DNA from: JAUZPB01 sp037140715 | GTDB taxonomy: Bacteria; Bacteroidota; Ignavibacteria; Ignavibacteriales; SURF-24 | Reading direction: 5' to 3' | Assembly: GCA_037140715.1 (NCBI GenBank) | Contig: JBAXDX010000022.1 | Coordinates: 1 to 36,778 of the forward strand | Length of the DNA stretch: 36,778 nt | Notes under the pieces: model-generated | Databases searched by the model: none | What the model was told of the DNA's origin: nothing | The model's input: only the letters and a program-made list of their open reading frames with translations | Program-made: the position numbers and the translations under genes | In this document: positions 25,502 to 34,682 of the stretch, piece after piece | Position numbering within the stretch: the first letter of the stretch is position 1 | How the letters are laid out: each line of letters begins with the position of its first letter

Positions 25502-25540
25502 TAGTGGAAGAAAGTGTAGTGAAAATCCCATAAAGTGGGG
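25502..25540 (+). promoter_or_regulatory. Probable MraZ-binding boxes
   Basis: TAGTGG (25502), AAGTGT (25512), a degenerate AAAATC (25522) and AAGTGG (25533) recur on an almost exact 10-bp period. MraZ binds promoter-proximal direct repeats with GTG-containing cores in other bacteria, so autoregulation of the cluster is likely. The last box overlaps the mraZ ribosome binding region. Confidence 0.55.
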
Positions 25541-25544
25541 AATG

Positions 25545-25991
25545 ATGTTTATCGGAAGTGTTCTACATTCAATTGATGCAAAAGGACGTTTTAGTTTACC
25601 TGTAAAAATGCGAAAGTATGTAAAACCAGAGGCGAATGATACCTTTGTCATGACTGCAGGGGCGTTCGGTAAGTGTATTTCTGTTTATCCTATGGATGAG
25701 TGGAAGAAACTGGTTGAATTAAAGCTTCAGGGTTTGAATGAATTTAATAGAAAAGATGCTATGTTTATCAGATCATTCCTTCAAAAGGCTTCTGAAGATA
25801 CATTTGATTCGCAGTCAAGATTATTAATCCCGAAAAATTTAATAGAATATGCCGGTATCGAGAAAGATATTTTTATACTCGGGGCAGTTAAGAAGATAGA
25901 AGTTTGGAATCCTGAGATTTACGAAGAATATCAGAGATTATTACCGGAATCTTATGATGAAAATACCGAAGAGGTAATGAAAAACACTTAA
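25545..25991 (+). CDS. mraZ: MraZ transcriptional regulator
   Basis: The start is set at 25545 so that the protein begins MFIGSVLHSIDAKGRFSLP, matching the family's MFxGxxxHxxDxKGR opening; an ATG directly before and a TTG at 25494 are alternatives. The 148-residue product has the two AbrB-like MraZ repeats: the first at about 5-50, the second around FDSQSRLLIPKNLIEYAGI (about 86-104). MraZ forms a ring-shaped oligomer that binds repeats in front of its own gene and tunes the division and wall cluster. The likely boxes lie 5-43 nt upstream. The stop overlaps the rsmH start by one base. Confidence 0.93.
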   Translation: MFIGSVLHSIDAKGRFSLPVKMRKYVKPEANDTFVMTAGAFGKCISVYPMDEWKKLVELKLQGLNEFNRKDAMFIRSFLQKASEDTFDSQSRLLIPKNLIEYAGIEKDIFILGAVKKIEVWNPEIYEEYQRLLPESYDENTEEVMKNT

Positions 25992-26914
25992 TGAATATAC
26001 ACCATATACCTGTTCTGTTGAATGAATCAGCTGAGTACCTTCTCCAGGCACCTGACGGGGTTTATTTTGATGGCACAATTGGTTTTGGAGGTCATGCCAC
26101 TGAATTTTTAGAGCATTTGAATGAACATGCAAGACTATTTGCAACTGAAGTTGATGCTGATGCTCTAAAATACTGCAAGGAAAAATTTCGTGGGGACTCA
26201 AGAGTCAGTCTTTATAACACGAACTTCTCTCAGATTGATATAGTTTCAAAAATTGAGTCTGTTAAACATTATGACGGGATATTTGCTGATTTAGGAGTTT
26301 CGTCATTTCAGCTTGATAATCCTCAGTCCGGCTTTACTTACAGGAGTGAAAGCCGGCTCGATTTGAGGCTTGATAAATCAAGACCCCTCTCAGCATCTGA
26401 TATTCTAAACGGTTTTGATGAAACTGAACTGGCAAATATAATTTTTCAGTTTGGTGAAGAAAAGAATTCAAGGAAAATTGCACGAAAGATAGTTGAGAAA
26501 AGGGCGGTTAAGGAGATAAGTACAACTACAGAACTAAGCCGGATAATAGAAGATGTAACGCCAAAGCATTTCCTGGTAAAATCATTATCAAGAGTCTTCC
26601 AGTCTTTAAGAATATATGTGAATGACGAGCTTGGCGTATTAAAAGAGTTTTTGTCCAAGTCGGTTGAATTGCTTAATCCCGGGGGGAATATAGTAATACT
26701 GACGTACCATTCTTTGGAGGACAGAATAGTTAAGGATTTATTTAAGTTTGAGAATCTCACATGTGTTTGTCCGCCTGAATTCCCTGTGTGTATTTGTGAT
26801 AAGGTCAAAAGGCTGGAAGTTTTAACACGAAAGCCGGTTACACCGACAGAAAATGAATTAAAACTAAATAACCGTTCCCGTAGTGCGAAACTGCGCGTTG
26901 CAAAAAAAATATAA
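25991..26914 (+). CDS. rsmH: 16S rRNA (cytosine1402-N4)-methyltransferase
   Basis: The 307-residue product has the family opening HHIPVLLNESAEYL, the SAM-binding segment FDGTIGFGGHATEFL (about 24-38), DGIFADLGVSSFQLD, the helical insertion domain, QSLRIYVNDELGVL and YHSLEDRIVKDLF near the end. It N4-methylates C1402 of 16S rRNA, with RsmI adding the 2'-O-methyl. It is the standard second gene of the cluster, overlapping mraZ by one base and followed 9 nt later by ftsL. Confidence 0.96.
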   Translation: MNIHHIPVLLNESAEYLLQAPDGVYFDGTIGFGGHATEFLEHLNEHARLFATEVDADALKYCKEKFRGDSRVSLYNTNFSQIDIVSKIESVKHYDGIFADLGVSSFQLDNPQSGFTYRSESRLDLRLDKSRPLSASDILNGFDETELANIIFQFGEEKNSRKIARKIVEKRAVKEISTTTELSRIIEDVTPKHFLVKSLSRVFQSLRIYVNDELGVLKEFLSKSVELLNPGGNIVILTYHSLEDRIVKDLFKFENLTCVCPPEFPVCICDKVKRLEVLTRKPVTPTENELKLNNRSRSAKLRVAKKI

Positions 26915-26923
26915 TTAACAATA

Positions 26924-27271
26924 ATGAAGAAAACAGCAAAAGCAAAGACCAGGAAGAGTCCGGCGATTTTTGTTGCTTTTTTCTTCGCGTTCATTGTTGG
27001 TTCTATTGTCCTTTTGTATGTTGGACTGAAGCTTGAGATTGAAAGGCTGACGAAAGAAAAAGTTTTACTTAAAGAATTCCTTGAAGTACAGATGAACAAG
27101 ACTACAATGTTACTTGTTGAAATTCAGAAGCTGGAAACTGAAGAGAGAATAGTACAGTTTGCAGAAACAAACCTTGAAATGATAAAATTTATTGAGCCAA
27201 ATAATATTATAGAAATTGACCGTAGCAAATTTGATCAGATAACGAAAATAATTAATAGTAAATATGAATAA
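26924..27271 (+). CDS. ftsL: FtsL-like divisome protein
   Basis: The small 115-residue bitopic protein has a basic N-terminus (KKTAKAKTRKSP), one transmembrane helix (about 14-35) and a periplasmic coiled coil (about 36-75; KLEIERLTKEKVLLKEFLEVQ), then a short tail. Sequence similarity in this family is always poor; identity rests on size, topology and position between rsmH and ftsI. FtsL, with FtsB and FtsQ, links the late divisome and activates FtsWI. It overlaps the ftsI start by 8 nt. Confidence 0.8.
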   Translation: MKKTAKAKTRKSPAIFVAFFFAFIVGSIVLLYVGLKLEIERLTKEKVLLKEFLEVQMNKTTMLLVEIQKLETEERIVQFAETNLEMIKFIEPNNIIEIDRSKFDQITKIINSKYE

Positions 27272-29372
27272 CAGCAGAGTCTTATTTTTAATAATCGTGA
27301 TGTTTGTGTTTTTCTGCGTTCTTGCAGTCAGGTTATTTAATATCCAGATAGCAGATCATGAAGATTATGGTTACTACGCACAAAATCAACAGATAAAGAA
27401 TGAATATCCGAGAGCGGAGCGCGGTTTAATATATGACAGAAATGGCGAGCTGCTGGCTTATGACAGATCCGATGTTTCGTTTTATGTTGATGTAAGAATG
27501 ATTAAGCAAAAAAGAAAGAAAGAGGCTGGGCAAAAGAATAATAAAGAAACTGAGCAAGAGATTAAACAAAGGAATAAGAAAGAAGCCGAGCAGGAGATTA
27601 AGCAAAAAATAGATTCAATTGCCACAAGGTTTTCGCAAGTCTTTGATAAAAGTAAAGATTATTATATAGACCTTATTAAAAACGGTGCGGGCGATGTATG
27701 TCTTGAAAAGAAAGCTCCAGCTGAACTGGCGATAAAGCTCAGAGATTATGTAGCTGAAGGACTGTTTTCAAAAGAAGAACCCACGAGGATCTATTCGTAT
27801 GATAACCTTGCATCTCATCTGCTTGGTTATGTTGGCAACGATTACAAAGGTACTGAAGGTCTTGAGAAGTATTATGATAAAGAACTGACAGGAAAAGACG
27901 GCAGGATGATAATACAGAGAGATGTAAGAGGCAGAATAATAACAGTCAGCGAAGACGCTACAATTCAGCCGGTGCATGGAAAGAACCTTGTGCTTACTAT
28001 TGATAAGATCTATCAGAATATACTTGAAGAAGAGTTAAAGAATGGGGTTGAACAATTTCAGAGTAGTTCTGCAATTGGTATTGTTATGGATCCAAATAAT
28101 GGCGATATCCTTGCGCTTGCAAATGTCCCTGATTTTAACCCGAACAATTATTTTAATTTTAAGAATGAGGATAGAAAGAACCGTGCTATTACTGATACTT
28201 ATGAGCCGGGTTCTACATTTAAGTCAGTAGCAATATCAACGATTATTGATAAAAATCTGTGCCGTTTTGATGAAAAAATTTATGTTGAAAATGGTTGTTA
28301 TAGATACAAGAACGTTAATATTACTGATTCTCATAAGTATCAGAATTTAACCGTTCGCGAAATAATCGAGAAGTCGAGCAATATAGGAATGACAAAGCTT
28401 ACTGGAAGAATTGGCAGGAAATCCTTTTATGAATATTTAAGAAATTATGGTTTTGGCAACTATTCGTTTATAGATTTGCCAGGAGAAAGCAAGGGAAAGC
28501 TAAAAGAACCTGCAAGCTTCAATGAACTGACACAGGCGTTCATGTCATTTGGCTATGAGGTATCCGTTACACCGCTTCAGGTTACAGCGGCTTATGCAGC
28601 TCTTATTAATGGTGGAAATCTTTACCAGCCACGTGTAGTGAAGAAAATAACATCGCAGTCAGGGAAAGTGGTTGAAGAAATCGCGCCAAAGTGGTTAAGA
28701 AGAGTTATTAGCGAAAGTACTTCGGCTAATGTCAGAAGCCTGCTTCAGGGTGTAGTTGAAAACGGTACCGGAGATAAGGCAAAAATTGCTGACCTGGCAG
28801 TTGGCGGGAAAACCGGGACATCACAACAACTTATTAATAATAAATATTCAAGTAACAGTCATAATTCATCTTTTGTCGGATTTTTCCCGGTAGATAATCC
28901 TAAGATACTTATTTATATTATGATGAGTGCGCCCAAGCTTGGACAATTTGGCGGTGTTGTTGCAGCACCTGTATTTAAAAGAATTTCCGAAAGGTTATTA
29001 AAGACTGATATAGAACTTTTATCAAAGATTAAAGTTCGCAATAAGCCGGTAAATATGAATAATTTTGGTAACGTATTTGCTGAAACTGGCAGGAGTGAAG
29101 GCTCAACAAAATTCGCGAATATTTCAGAGGTAAAAGAGAAAACTCCCAAAGCTGAACGTAAAGTTGTCAACAAAAACATAATGCCTGACCTAAAAATAAT
29201 TGATTTCAGAGATGCAATTGCAGTACTTACTGAGATGGGGATTAAGAATAAAGTGAACGGAAAGGGAAAAGTTGTCTCGCAAAGTATTCTTCCTGGTACA
29301 GCCATTCATCCCGGGCTGACATGTGTATTAAATTGTGAAGAAAAGAAAATCTCTGGAGTCAGGATAAACTAA
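27264..29372 (+). CDS. ftsI: Penicillin-binding protein (FtsI-like transpeptidase) with PASTA domain
   Basis: The 702-residue product has one N-terminal membrane helix (about 5-25), a pedestal domain opening ERGLIYDRNGELLA, and a transpeptidase with STFK (S317, K320), SSN (371-373) and KTG (516-518). A C-terminal PASTA module (about 635-697) starts PDLKIIDFRDAIAVL. It cross-links septal peptidoglycan with FtsW. An unusual stretch of about 35 residues, residues 82-116, is almost all Lys, Glu, Gln and Asn and contains a 12-residue tandem repeat (NNKETEQEIKQR / NKKEAEQEIKQK); it lies in the pedestal where relatives have a short linker. PASTA-bearing FtsI occurs in this phylum as well as in Gram-positives. 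Confidence 0.93.
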   Translation: MNNSRVLFLIIVMFVFFCVLAVRLFNIQIADHEDYGYYAQNQQIKNEYPRAERGLIYDRNGELLAYDRSDVSFYVDVRMIKQKRKKEAGQKNNKETEQEIKQRNKKEAEQEIKQKIDSIATRFSQVFDKSKDYYIDLIKNGAGDVCLEKKAPAELAIKLRDYVAEGLFSKEEPTRIYSYDNLASHLLGYVGNDYKGTEGLEKYYDKELTGKDGRMIIQRDVRGRIITVSEDATIQPVHGKNLVLTIDKIYQNILEEELKNGVEQFQSSSAIGIVMDPNNGDILALANVPDFNPNNYFNFKNEDRKNRAITDTYEPGSTFKSVAISTIIDKNLCRFDEKIYVENGCYRYKNVNITDSHKYQNLTVREIIEKSSNIGMTKLTGRIGRKSFYEYLRNYGFGNYSFIDLPGESKGKLKEPASFNELTQAFMSFGYEVSVTPLQVTAAYAALINGGNLYQPRVVKKITSQSGKVVEEIAPKWLRRVISESTSANVRSLLQGVVENGTGDKAKIADLAVGGKTGTSQQLINNKYSSNSHNSSFVGFFPVDNPKILIYIMMSAPKLGQFGGVVAAPVFKRISERLLKTDIELLSKIKVRNKPVNMNNFGNVFAETGRSEGSTKFANISEVKEKTPKAERKVVNKNIMPDLKIIDFRDAIAVLTEMGIKNKVNGKGKVVSQSILPGTAIHPGLTCVLNCEEKKISGVRIN

Positions 29373-29373
29373 A

Positions 29374-30846
29374 ATGGAACTTAGCAGACTGGTAAATAGC
29401 CTAAAGGTTATTCAGCTTGCAGGCGAAGTTGAACGTAAGGATATCGAAAGTATCGCTTATGATTCACGTGTCGTAAAAAAGAATACTCTCTTTGTCGCAA
29501 TTTCTGGTTTTAATACAGATGGGCACAAATTTATTCTTGATGCAATAAATAAAGGTGCTACAGCTGTTGTTCTTGAAAATAATGATGTTGTGCCTGAAGA
29601 TTTTTTTTTACATCGGAATGTAACAAAGATATTGGTACGGGATAGCCGGCAGGCATTATCTGAAGTATCAAATGCTTTTTTTAAGGAGCCAACGCAAAGA
29701 CTTCAGCTTATTGGCATTACAGGTACAAAAGGTAAGACGACTACTTCTTATTTTATTAAGAATATTATTGAAAATGCAGGATGCAAGACAGGATTAATAG
29801 GGACGATAGCAAATTATATCGGTAATGAACCAATATATACAAGTATGACAACGCCGGAATCTTCCGACTTAAATCAGTTGTTTGCAAGAATGCTTTCTGA
29901 GGGTTGCAGTCATTGTATAATGGAAGTATCTTCTCATTCATTAGTATTAAAAAGAGTAAGCAATATTAACTTTCAGGTGGCAGTATTTACAAACCTTGCT
30001 TCTGACCACCTCGATTTTCATATAACTCTGGAAGAATATCTTAAAGCAAAGAAAATATTATTTGACACACTAAGTGAGAATACCATTGCAATTTATAATG
30101 CTGATGATAAGAAATCCTATAAGTTGATTGCTGATACAAAGGCTAAAACATTTTCTTATGGTACTCAGTCCGGCTCAGATTTCTTGCTTAAGAATATCAA
30201 TTATGATTTAACCGGAACTAGCTTTGATATTGAATATGATGGAAAATCATATAGTCTGAAAACAGGTTTAATTGGCGCTTTTAATGCCTTAAATGCAACA
30301 ACGGCATTTGCAGTTTGTACGAAACTCGGTTTTGATATAGATAAAATAGTAAATGGGATTAATACAACTCCGCAGATTCCCGGACGTTTTGAAATAATTC
30401 AATATAAAGACAAAAAAGTAATAGTCGATTATTCGCATACGGCGGACAGCCTCGATAAGGCTTTACAGGCAATACATACGATAGTTCAAAATAAAAGACC
30501 AGTATATACTGTCTTTGGATGCGGTGGTAATCGTGATAAAACTAAGCGCCCTGTTATGGGAAGAATTGCAGGTTCATTAAGTAAAAGAGTAATTATTACT
30601 TCAGACAATCCGCGTAATGAAGATCCGATGGAAATAATTAGAGACATAATAAATGGCATTGATAATGATAATTATGAAATAATTGAGGACAGAGAAAAGG
30701 CAATTTATAAATCTATTAAAGATTCAGAGGAAAATGCTGTTATCCTTATTGCAGGCAAAGGGCACGAAAATTATCAGGAAATTAAGGGAGTTAGAAGTCA
30801 TTTCTCGGATAAAGAAACGGCAGAGAAGTATTTGAAACATGAATAG
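29374..30846 (+). CDS. murE: UDP-MurNAc-tripeptide synthetase, meso-DAP adding
   Basis: The 490-residue ligase has an N-terminal UDP-binding domain (DSRVVKKNTLFVAISG), the ATP loop GITGTKGKTTTSYF (about 114-127), the TTPESSDLNQLF and EVSSHSLVLKRV boxes, and a C-terminal domain with FGCGGNRDKTKRP and DNPRNEDP. The DNPR motif is the signature for adding meso-diaminopimelate rather than lysine. It acts in the cytoplasm on UDP-MurNAc-L-Ala-D-Glu. It starts one base after ftsI ends and overlaps murF by 8 nt. Confidence 0.96.
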   Translation: MELSRLVNSLKVIQLAGEVERKDIESIAYDSRVVKKNTLFVAISGFNTDGHKFILDAINKGATAVVLENNDVVPEDFFLHRNVTKILVRDSRQALSEVSNAFFKEPTQRLQLIGITGTKGKTTTSYFIKNIIENAGCKTGLIGTIANYIGNEPIYTSMTTPESSDLNQLFARMLSEGCSHCIMEVSSHSLVLKRVSNINFQVAVFTNLASDHLDFHITLEEYLKAKKILFDTLSENTIAIYNADDKKSYKLIADTKAKTFSYGTQSGSDFLLKNINYDLTGTSFDIEYDGKSYSLKTGLIGAFNALNATTAFAVCTKLGFDIDKIVNGINTTPQIPGRFEIIQYKDKKVIVDYSHTADSLDKALQAIHTIVQNKRPVYTVFGCGGNRDKTKRPVMGRIAGSLSKRVIITSDNPRNEDPMEIIRDIINGIDNDNYEIIEDREKAIYKSIKDSEENAVILIAGKGHENYQEIKGVRSHFSDKETAEKYLKHE

Positions 30847-32221
30847 ACCGAAAATTAAATTAGAAGATTTGTTTGAGTTAGAAAGTGCAGTAATTTATAA
30901 CCCTGATATTTTTACTTCTTCATCAAATATTTCTACTGATACAAGGACGATAAAGAAAAATTCAATATTTGTTGCTCTTAAAGGGGAAAAGTTTGACGGA
31001 CATTTATTTGTTATTGAAGCGGTAAAAAAGGGGGCGACTGCTATTGTAATAAATAAAAACAGACTTAAAGATTTTGATGCCATCGATGTTACTATAGTTA
31101 CAGTAAAGGATACTACGAAAGCTTATGGGGATATTGCTTCTATCTGGAGAAATAAACTTAACGCCCAGGTCATTGGAATTACGGGAAGTAATGGGAAGAC
31201 AAGTACAAAGGAAATTCTTTCAACAATTCTTTCTGAAAAATATAGCGTTGTAAAAACTTCTTCAAATAATAATAATCATATTGGTGTTCCACTTACTATC
31301 CTGGAGGCTGGAAACGATACGGAAGTCCTGGTTCTGGAATTAGGTACAAATCATTTTGGGGAGATTGATTATTCATCAAAAATAGCGCGTCCTGATTTTT
31401 CTGTAATAACAAACATAGGTGAGTCTCACCTTGAATATTTTATTGATATTAAAGGTGTTGCAAAAGAGAAGATTGCACTCTTTGAGGAAACTGCAAAATA
31501 CAATGGTCAGGTTTTTATAAATAATGATGATGCTATTTTAAGAAAGAAAGCCAGGAGTTTCAGTAACAAAGTAACCTACGGATTTACCGGGAAACCTGAT
31601 ATAAAAGGAAAGATTATTGAGGTAAAAGATGGAAAGTCCACTTTATCAATAAAATTTAGAGAGAAAGAGTTTAATGTTAGTCTGCCAGTCTTTGGGCTTT
31701 CAAACGCGAAAAACTTTCTCGCTGCAGCTTCAATTGCACTCGGGATGGGACTGAGTCCGGAGTCTGTTAAACGGGGTGCCACAAAGCTTGTTTCTGTTGA
31801 CAGAAGACTTGATGTTAAGTTTAAGAATGGTATGGTTCTAATTAATGATTGTTATAATGCTAACCCATTATCAATGAATTCAGCTTTTGAATTTGTGAAG
31901 TCATTTCCCAATCATAAAAGAAAAATAGCGATACTTGGTGATATGTTTGAATTAGGAAAAACCTCAGTTCAGGCACATAAGGAGTTATCCCTGACCATTA
32001 AGAAGAACGGGATTACAGATGTTTATACAACTGGCAAACTAATGAAACATCTTGTTAGTGAGCTTAATAATAGTAAGATTATTGTTGAACATTTCAACAA
32101 GAGGGAAAAGCTATCTGAATTTCTTATAAAGAGCGATTTTAGTGAAGCGGTTGTATTGGTGAAAGGTTCTCGTGGAATGAAAATGGATGAATTTGTGAAA
32201 ATAATTGATAAGGAAAACTAA
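30839..32221 (+). CDS. murF: UDP-MurNAc-tripeptide:D-Ala-D-Ala ligase
   Basis: The 460-residue product shows the Mur ligase layout: DTRTIKKNSIFVALKGEKFDGH in the first domain, ATP loop GITGSNGKTSTKEIL (about 114-128), NNNNHIGVPLTIL and ELGTNHFGEIDYSS in the centre, and NDCYNANPLSMNSAF with ILGDMFELG in the C-terminal domain. It adds D-Ala-D-Ala to the UDP-MurNAc tripeptide, completing the cytoplasmic precursor. The start lies inside the end of murE, so translation is coupled. Confidence 0.96.
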   Translation: MNRPKIKLEDLFELESAVIYNPDIFTSSSNISTDTRTIKKNSIFVALKGEKFDGHLFVIEAVKKGATAIVINKNRLKDFDAIDVTIVTVKDTTKAYGDIASIWRNKLNAQVIGITGSNGKTSTKEILSTILSEKYSVVKTSSNNNNHIGVPLTILEAGNDTEVLVLELGTNHFGEIDYSSKIARPDFSVITNIGESHLEYFIDIKGVAKEKIALFEETAKYNGQVFINNDDAILRKKARSFSNKVTYGFTGKPDIKGKIIEVKDGKSTLSIKFREKEFNVSLPVFGLSNAKNFLAAASIALGMGLSPESVKRGATKLVSVDRRLDVKFKNGMVLINDCYNANPLSMNSAFEFVKSFPNHKRKIAILGDMFELGKTSVQAHKELSLTIKKNGITDVYTTGKLMKHLVSELNNSKIIVEHFNKREKLSEFLIKSDFSEAVVLVKGSRGMKMDEFVKIIDKEN

Positions 32222-32226
32222 GGGAA

Positions 32227-33336
32227 ATGTTTTATTACCTGTTTGATTATGTCAACAAAATATTTAGCCCTCCAGGATTTGATATTTTCAGGTTTCTGAC
32301 ATTCAGAGCGGCTCTGACTGCAATTTCAGCTCTGGCTATGTCATTTTATCTGGCTCCTAAGTTAATCGATTATTTGCGAAAGAAACAAATAGGTGAGGCA
32401 AAGAAAATCGATGGACCTAAAAGTCATTGGTCAAAGGCCGGCACGCCGACTATGGGCGGTATTATTATTATTATTTCGATTGTAGTTCCGGTACTTCTGT
32501 GGGGAGATATTAAGAGCGCATATATTATATTAATTCTTTTAGGTACGGTCTGGCTTAGCGGTGTAGGATTTCTTGATGATTATTTAAAGGTTATGAAGAA
32601 ATACCCCAACGGTCTTATTGCAAGGTACAAAATACTCGGGCAGGTAATCATAGGCGTAATCGTTGGGTCTTCGATTTATTTCTTACCACAGTTTAAGGAT
32701 GTTAACTCAATTACAACTCTGCCTTTTTTCAAGGATACAAATTTTGATTTTTCTTTTTTATATATACCTGCGGTAGTTTTTATTATTACTGCGACATCAA
32801 ATGCTGTTAATTTAACTGATGGTCTTGATGGTCTTGCGATTGGTAATGTAATAATTGTAATGATAGTGCTTGCGATACTTAGTTATTTTTCAGGTAATAT
32901 TATATATGCTGATTACTTAAATATTGTTTACCTGCCTGGTTCTGGTGAACTAATTGTTTTTATTGCTGCTGTTATTGGCGCTTCGCTTGGGTTCTTGTGG
33001 TATAATTTTTATCCGGCGCAAATATTTATGGGTGATACAGGTTCGCTTGCTCTTGGAGGTGCTTTTGGTATACTAACCATTTTAATTAAGAAGGAATTAT
33101 TAATCCCGATACTTGGCGGAGTTTTCTTTCTTGAGACAATATCGGTAATTATACAAAGGCTTTACTTTAAATATACTAAAAAAAGATTTGGCGAAGGCAG
33201 AAGAGTTTTTAAAATGGCGCCTGTTCACCATCATTTTGAGATGTCTGGTTGGCCTGAGCCTAAGATTGTAATCAGGTTCTATATTATTACAATCATACTG
33301 GCAATTTTTAGCCTGACTACATTTAAAATAAGATGA
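32227..33336 (+). CDS. mraY: Phospho-MurNAc-pentapeptide transferase
   Basis: The 369-residue polytopic protein has the family boxes KSHWSKAGTPTMGG, FLDDYLKV, NAVNLTDGLDGLAIGN, FMGDTGSLALGG and VHHHFEMSGWPEPKIV. It transfers phospho-MurNAc-pentapeptide to undecaprenyl phosphate, giving lipid I at the inner membrane. About ten hydrophobic segments agree with the known fold. It lies 5 nt after murF and overlaps murD by 4 nt. Confidence 0.97.
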   Translation: MFYYLFDYVNKIFSPPGFDIFRFLTFRAALTAISALAMSFYLAPKLIDYLRKKQIGEAKKIDGPKSHWSKAGTPTMGGIIIIISIVVPVLLWGDIKSAYIILILLGTVWLSGVGFLDDYLKVMKKYPNGLIARYKILGQVIIGVIVGSSIYFLPQFKDVNSITTLPFFKDTNFDFSFLYIPAVVFIITATSNAVNLTDGLDGLAIGNVIIVMIVLAILSYFSGNIIYADYLNIVYLPGSGELIVFIAAVIGASLGFLWYNFYPAQIFMGDTGSLALGGAFGILTILIKKELLIPILGGVFFLETISVIIQRLYFKYTKKRFGEGRRVFKMAPVHHHFEMSGWPEPKIVIRFYIITIILAIFSLTTFKIR

Positions 33337-34682
33337 AGAATATAGAAGAAAAAAAAATAGGCATAATTGGAGCTGTAAGAAGCGGACTTGGAGTGGCAAA
33401 GCTTGCAAAAAGACTCGGAGCTTATCCGTTTGTAAGCGATTTGTCTCCGAAGGAAAAGATTGAGAGGAATTTATCAGTTTTGGATGCTGAAGAGATCCAG
33501 TATGAATCCGGCGGTCATACGGACAGGCTGTTTAATTGTGATTTCTTAATTACCAGTCCGGGTGTTCCTTCAAATTCACAAGTATTAATTGAAGCCGCAA
33601 AGAGAAATATTAAAGTAATTAGTGAGATAGAATTTGCTTCATGGTTTTGTAAAGGAGTGATAATATCAATTACCGGAACAAATGGGAAGACAACCACTAC
33701 AACTTTATGCGCTCATGTTCTTAATAATTGTGGAGTTAAAACTTATCCTGCAGGCAATATCGGGACTGCTTTTTCTGAAATAGTTTTAGATGTAAAAGAT
33801 AATGAATATGTAGTGCTGGAAACATCAAGCTTTCAGTTAGATAATATTGACAGCTTTAAACCAAAAATATCTCTTATCCTTAATATTACTCCGGATCATC
33901 TTGCTAGATATGGGCATGATATAAGTAATTATATTAATTCAAAGCTTAATGTTTTTAAAAATCAGGATGCTAATGATTACCTTATTCTTAATGCCGGGGA
34001 TGAATTAACTCCGAAAGAGATAAGTAATCTAAATGTTCACAGACTTTATATATCATTGAATAATGCTCAGCCGGATGGTATATATCTACAGAATAAACAG
34101 ATCATCTTTAAAAAAGATAATGCTGTTGAGTTTAGCTGTACAACTGATGATATAAGTCTAAGAGGCGAACATAATTATCTAAATGCAATGGCGGTAATTA
34201 GCATTGCCAAAATATTTAATTTGAATAATGAAAAAATTATAGAAGCTCTTGGTTCTTTCCCGGGAGTTGAGCATCGGCTTGAATTTGTCCGCGAACTGGA
34301 TGGTGTGAAATATATCAATGATTCTAAAGCAACGAATGTTGATTCTGTCTGGTATGCTCTAAGGAGTTTTGAAGAACCGATATTCTTAATTCTTGGAGGA
34401 ACAGATAAGGGCAATGATTACAATCAGATAAAAGATATTGTAATCAAGAATGTAAAGAAAATTTACGCAATTGGTTCTTCGGCGGACAAAGTATTTAATT
34501 ATTTTCATCAGTTTGTAAAAGTGGAAGTTAAGAAATCTATTGAGGAATGTATCTCGGCTGCAAATAAAGAGACTCGCGAAAATGAGGTAGTTTTACTTTC
34601 ACCTGCCTGCGCAAGTTTTGATATGTTCAATGACTATGAACATCGTGGAAGGGTTTTTAAGGAGGCGGTAAATAATTTATGA
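33333..34682 (+). CDS. murD: UDP-MurNAc-L-Ala:D-glutamate ligase
   Basis: The 449-residue product has an N-terminal Rossmann-like UDP-binding domain (KIGIIGAVRSGLGVAKLA), TSPGVPSN, the ATP loop ITGTNGKTTTTTL (about 112-124), ETSSFQLDNI, NITPDHLARYG and a C-terminal domain with INDSKATNVDSVWYAL, ILGGTDKGNDY and LLSPACASFDMF. It adds D-glutamate to UDP-MurNAc-L-Ala. It overlaps both neighbours by 4 nt. Confidence 0.97.
   Translation: MKNIEEKKIGIIGAVRSGLGVAKLAKRLGAYPFVSDLSPKEKIERNLSVLDAEEIQYESGGHTDRLFNCDFLITSPGVPSNSQVLIEAAKRNIKVISEIEFASWFCKGVIISITGTNGKTTTTTLCAHVLNNCGVKTYPAGNIGTAFSEIVLDVKDNEYVVLETSSFQLDNIDSFKPKISLILNITPDHLARYGHDISNYINSKLNVFKNQDANDYLILNAGDELTPKEISNLNVHRLYISLNNAQPDGIYLQNKQIIFKKDNAVEFSCTTDDISLRGEHNYLNAMAVISIAKIFNLNNEKIIEALGSFPGVEHRLEFVRELDGVKYINDSKATNVDSVWYALRSFEEPIFLILGGTDKGNDYNQIKDIVIKNVKKIYAIGSSADKVFNYFHQFVKVEVKKSIEECISAANKETRENEVVLLSPACASFDMFNDYEHRGRVFKEAVNNL

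Noticed and set aside
26446..27099. 217-codon minus-strand frame spanning rsmH and ftsL
   Set aside because: Both sense genes are strongly supported; the frame has no recognisable protein features.
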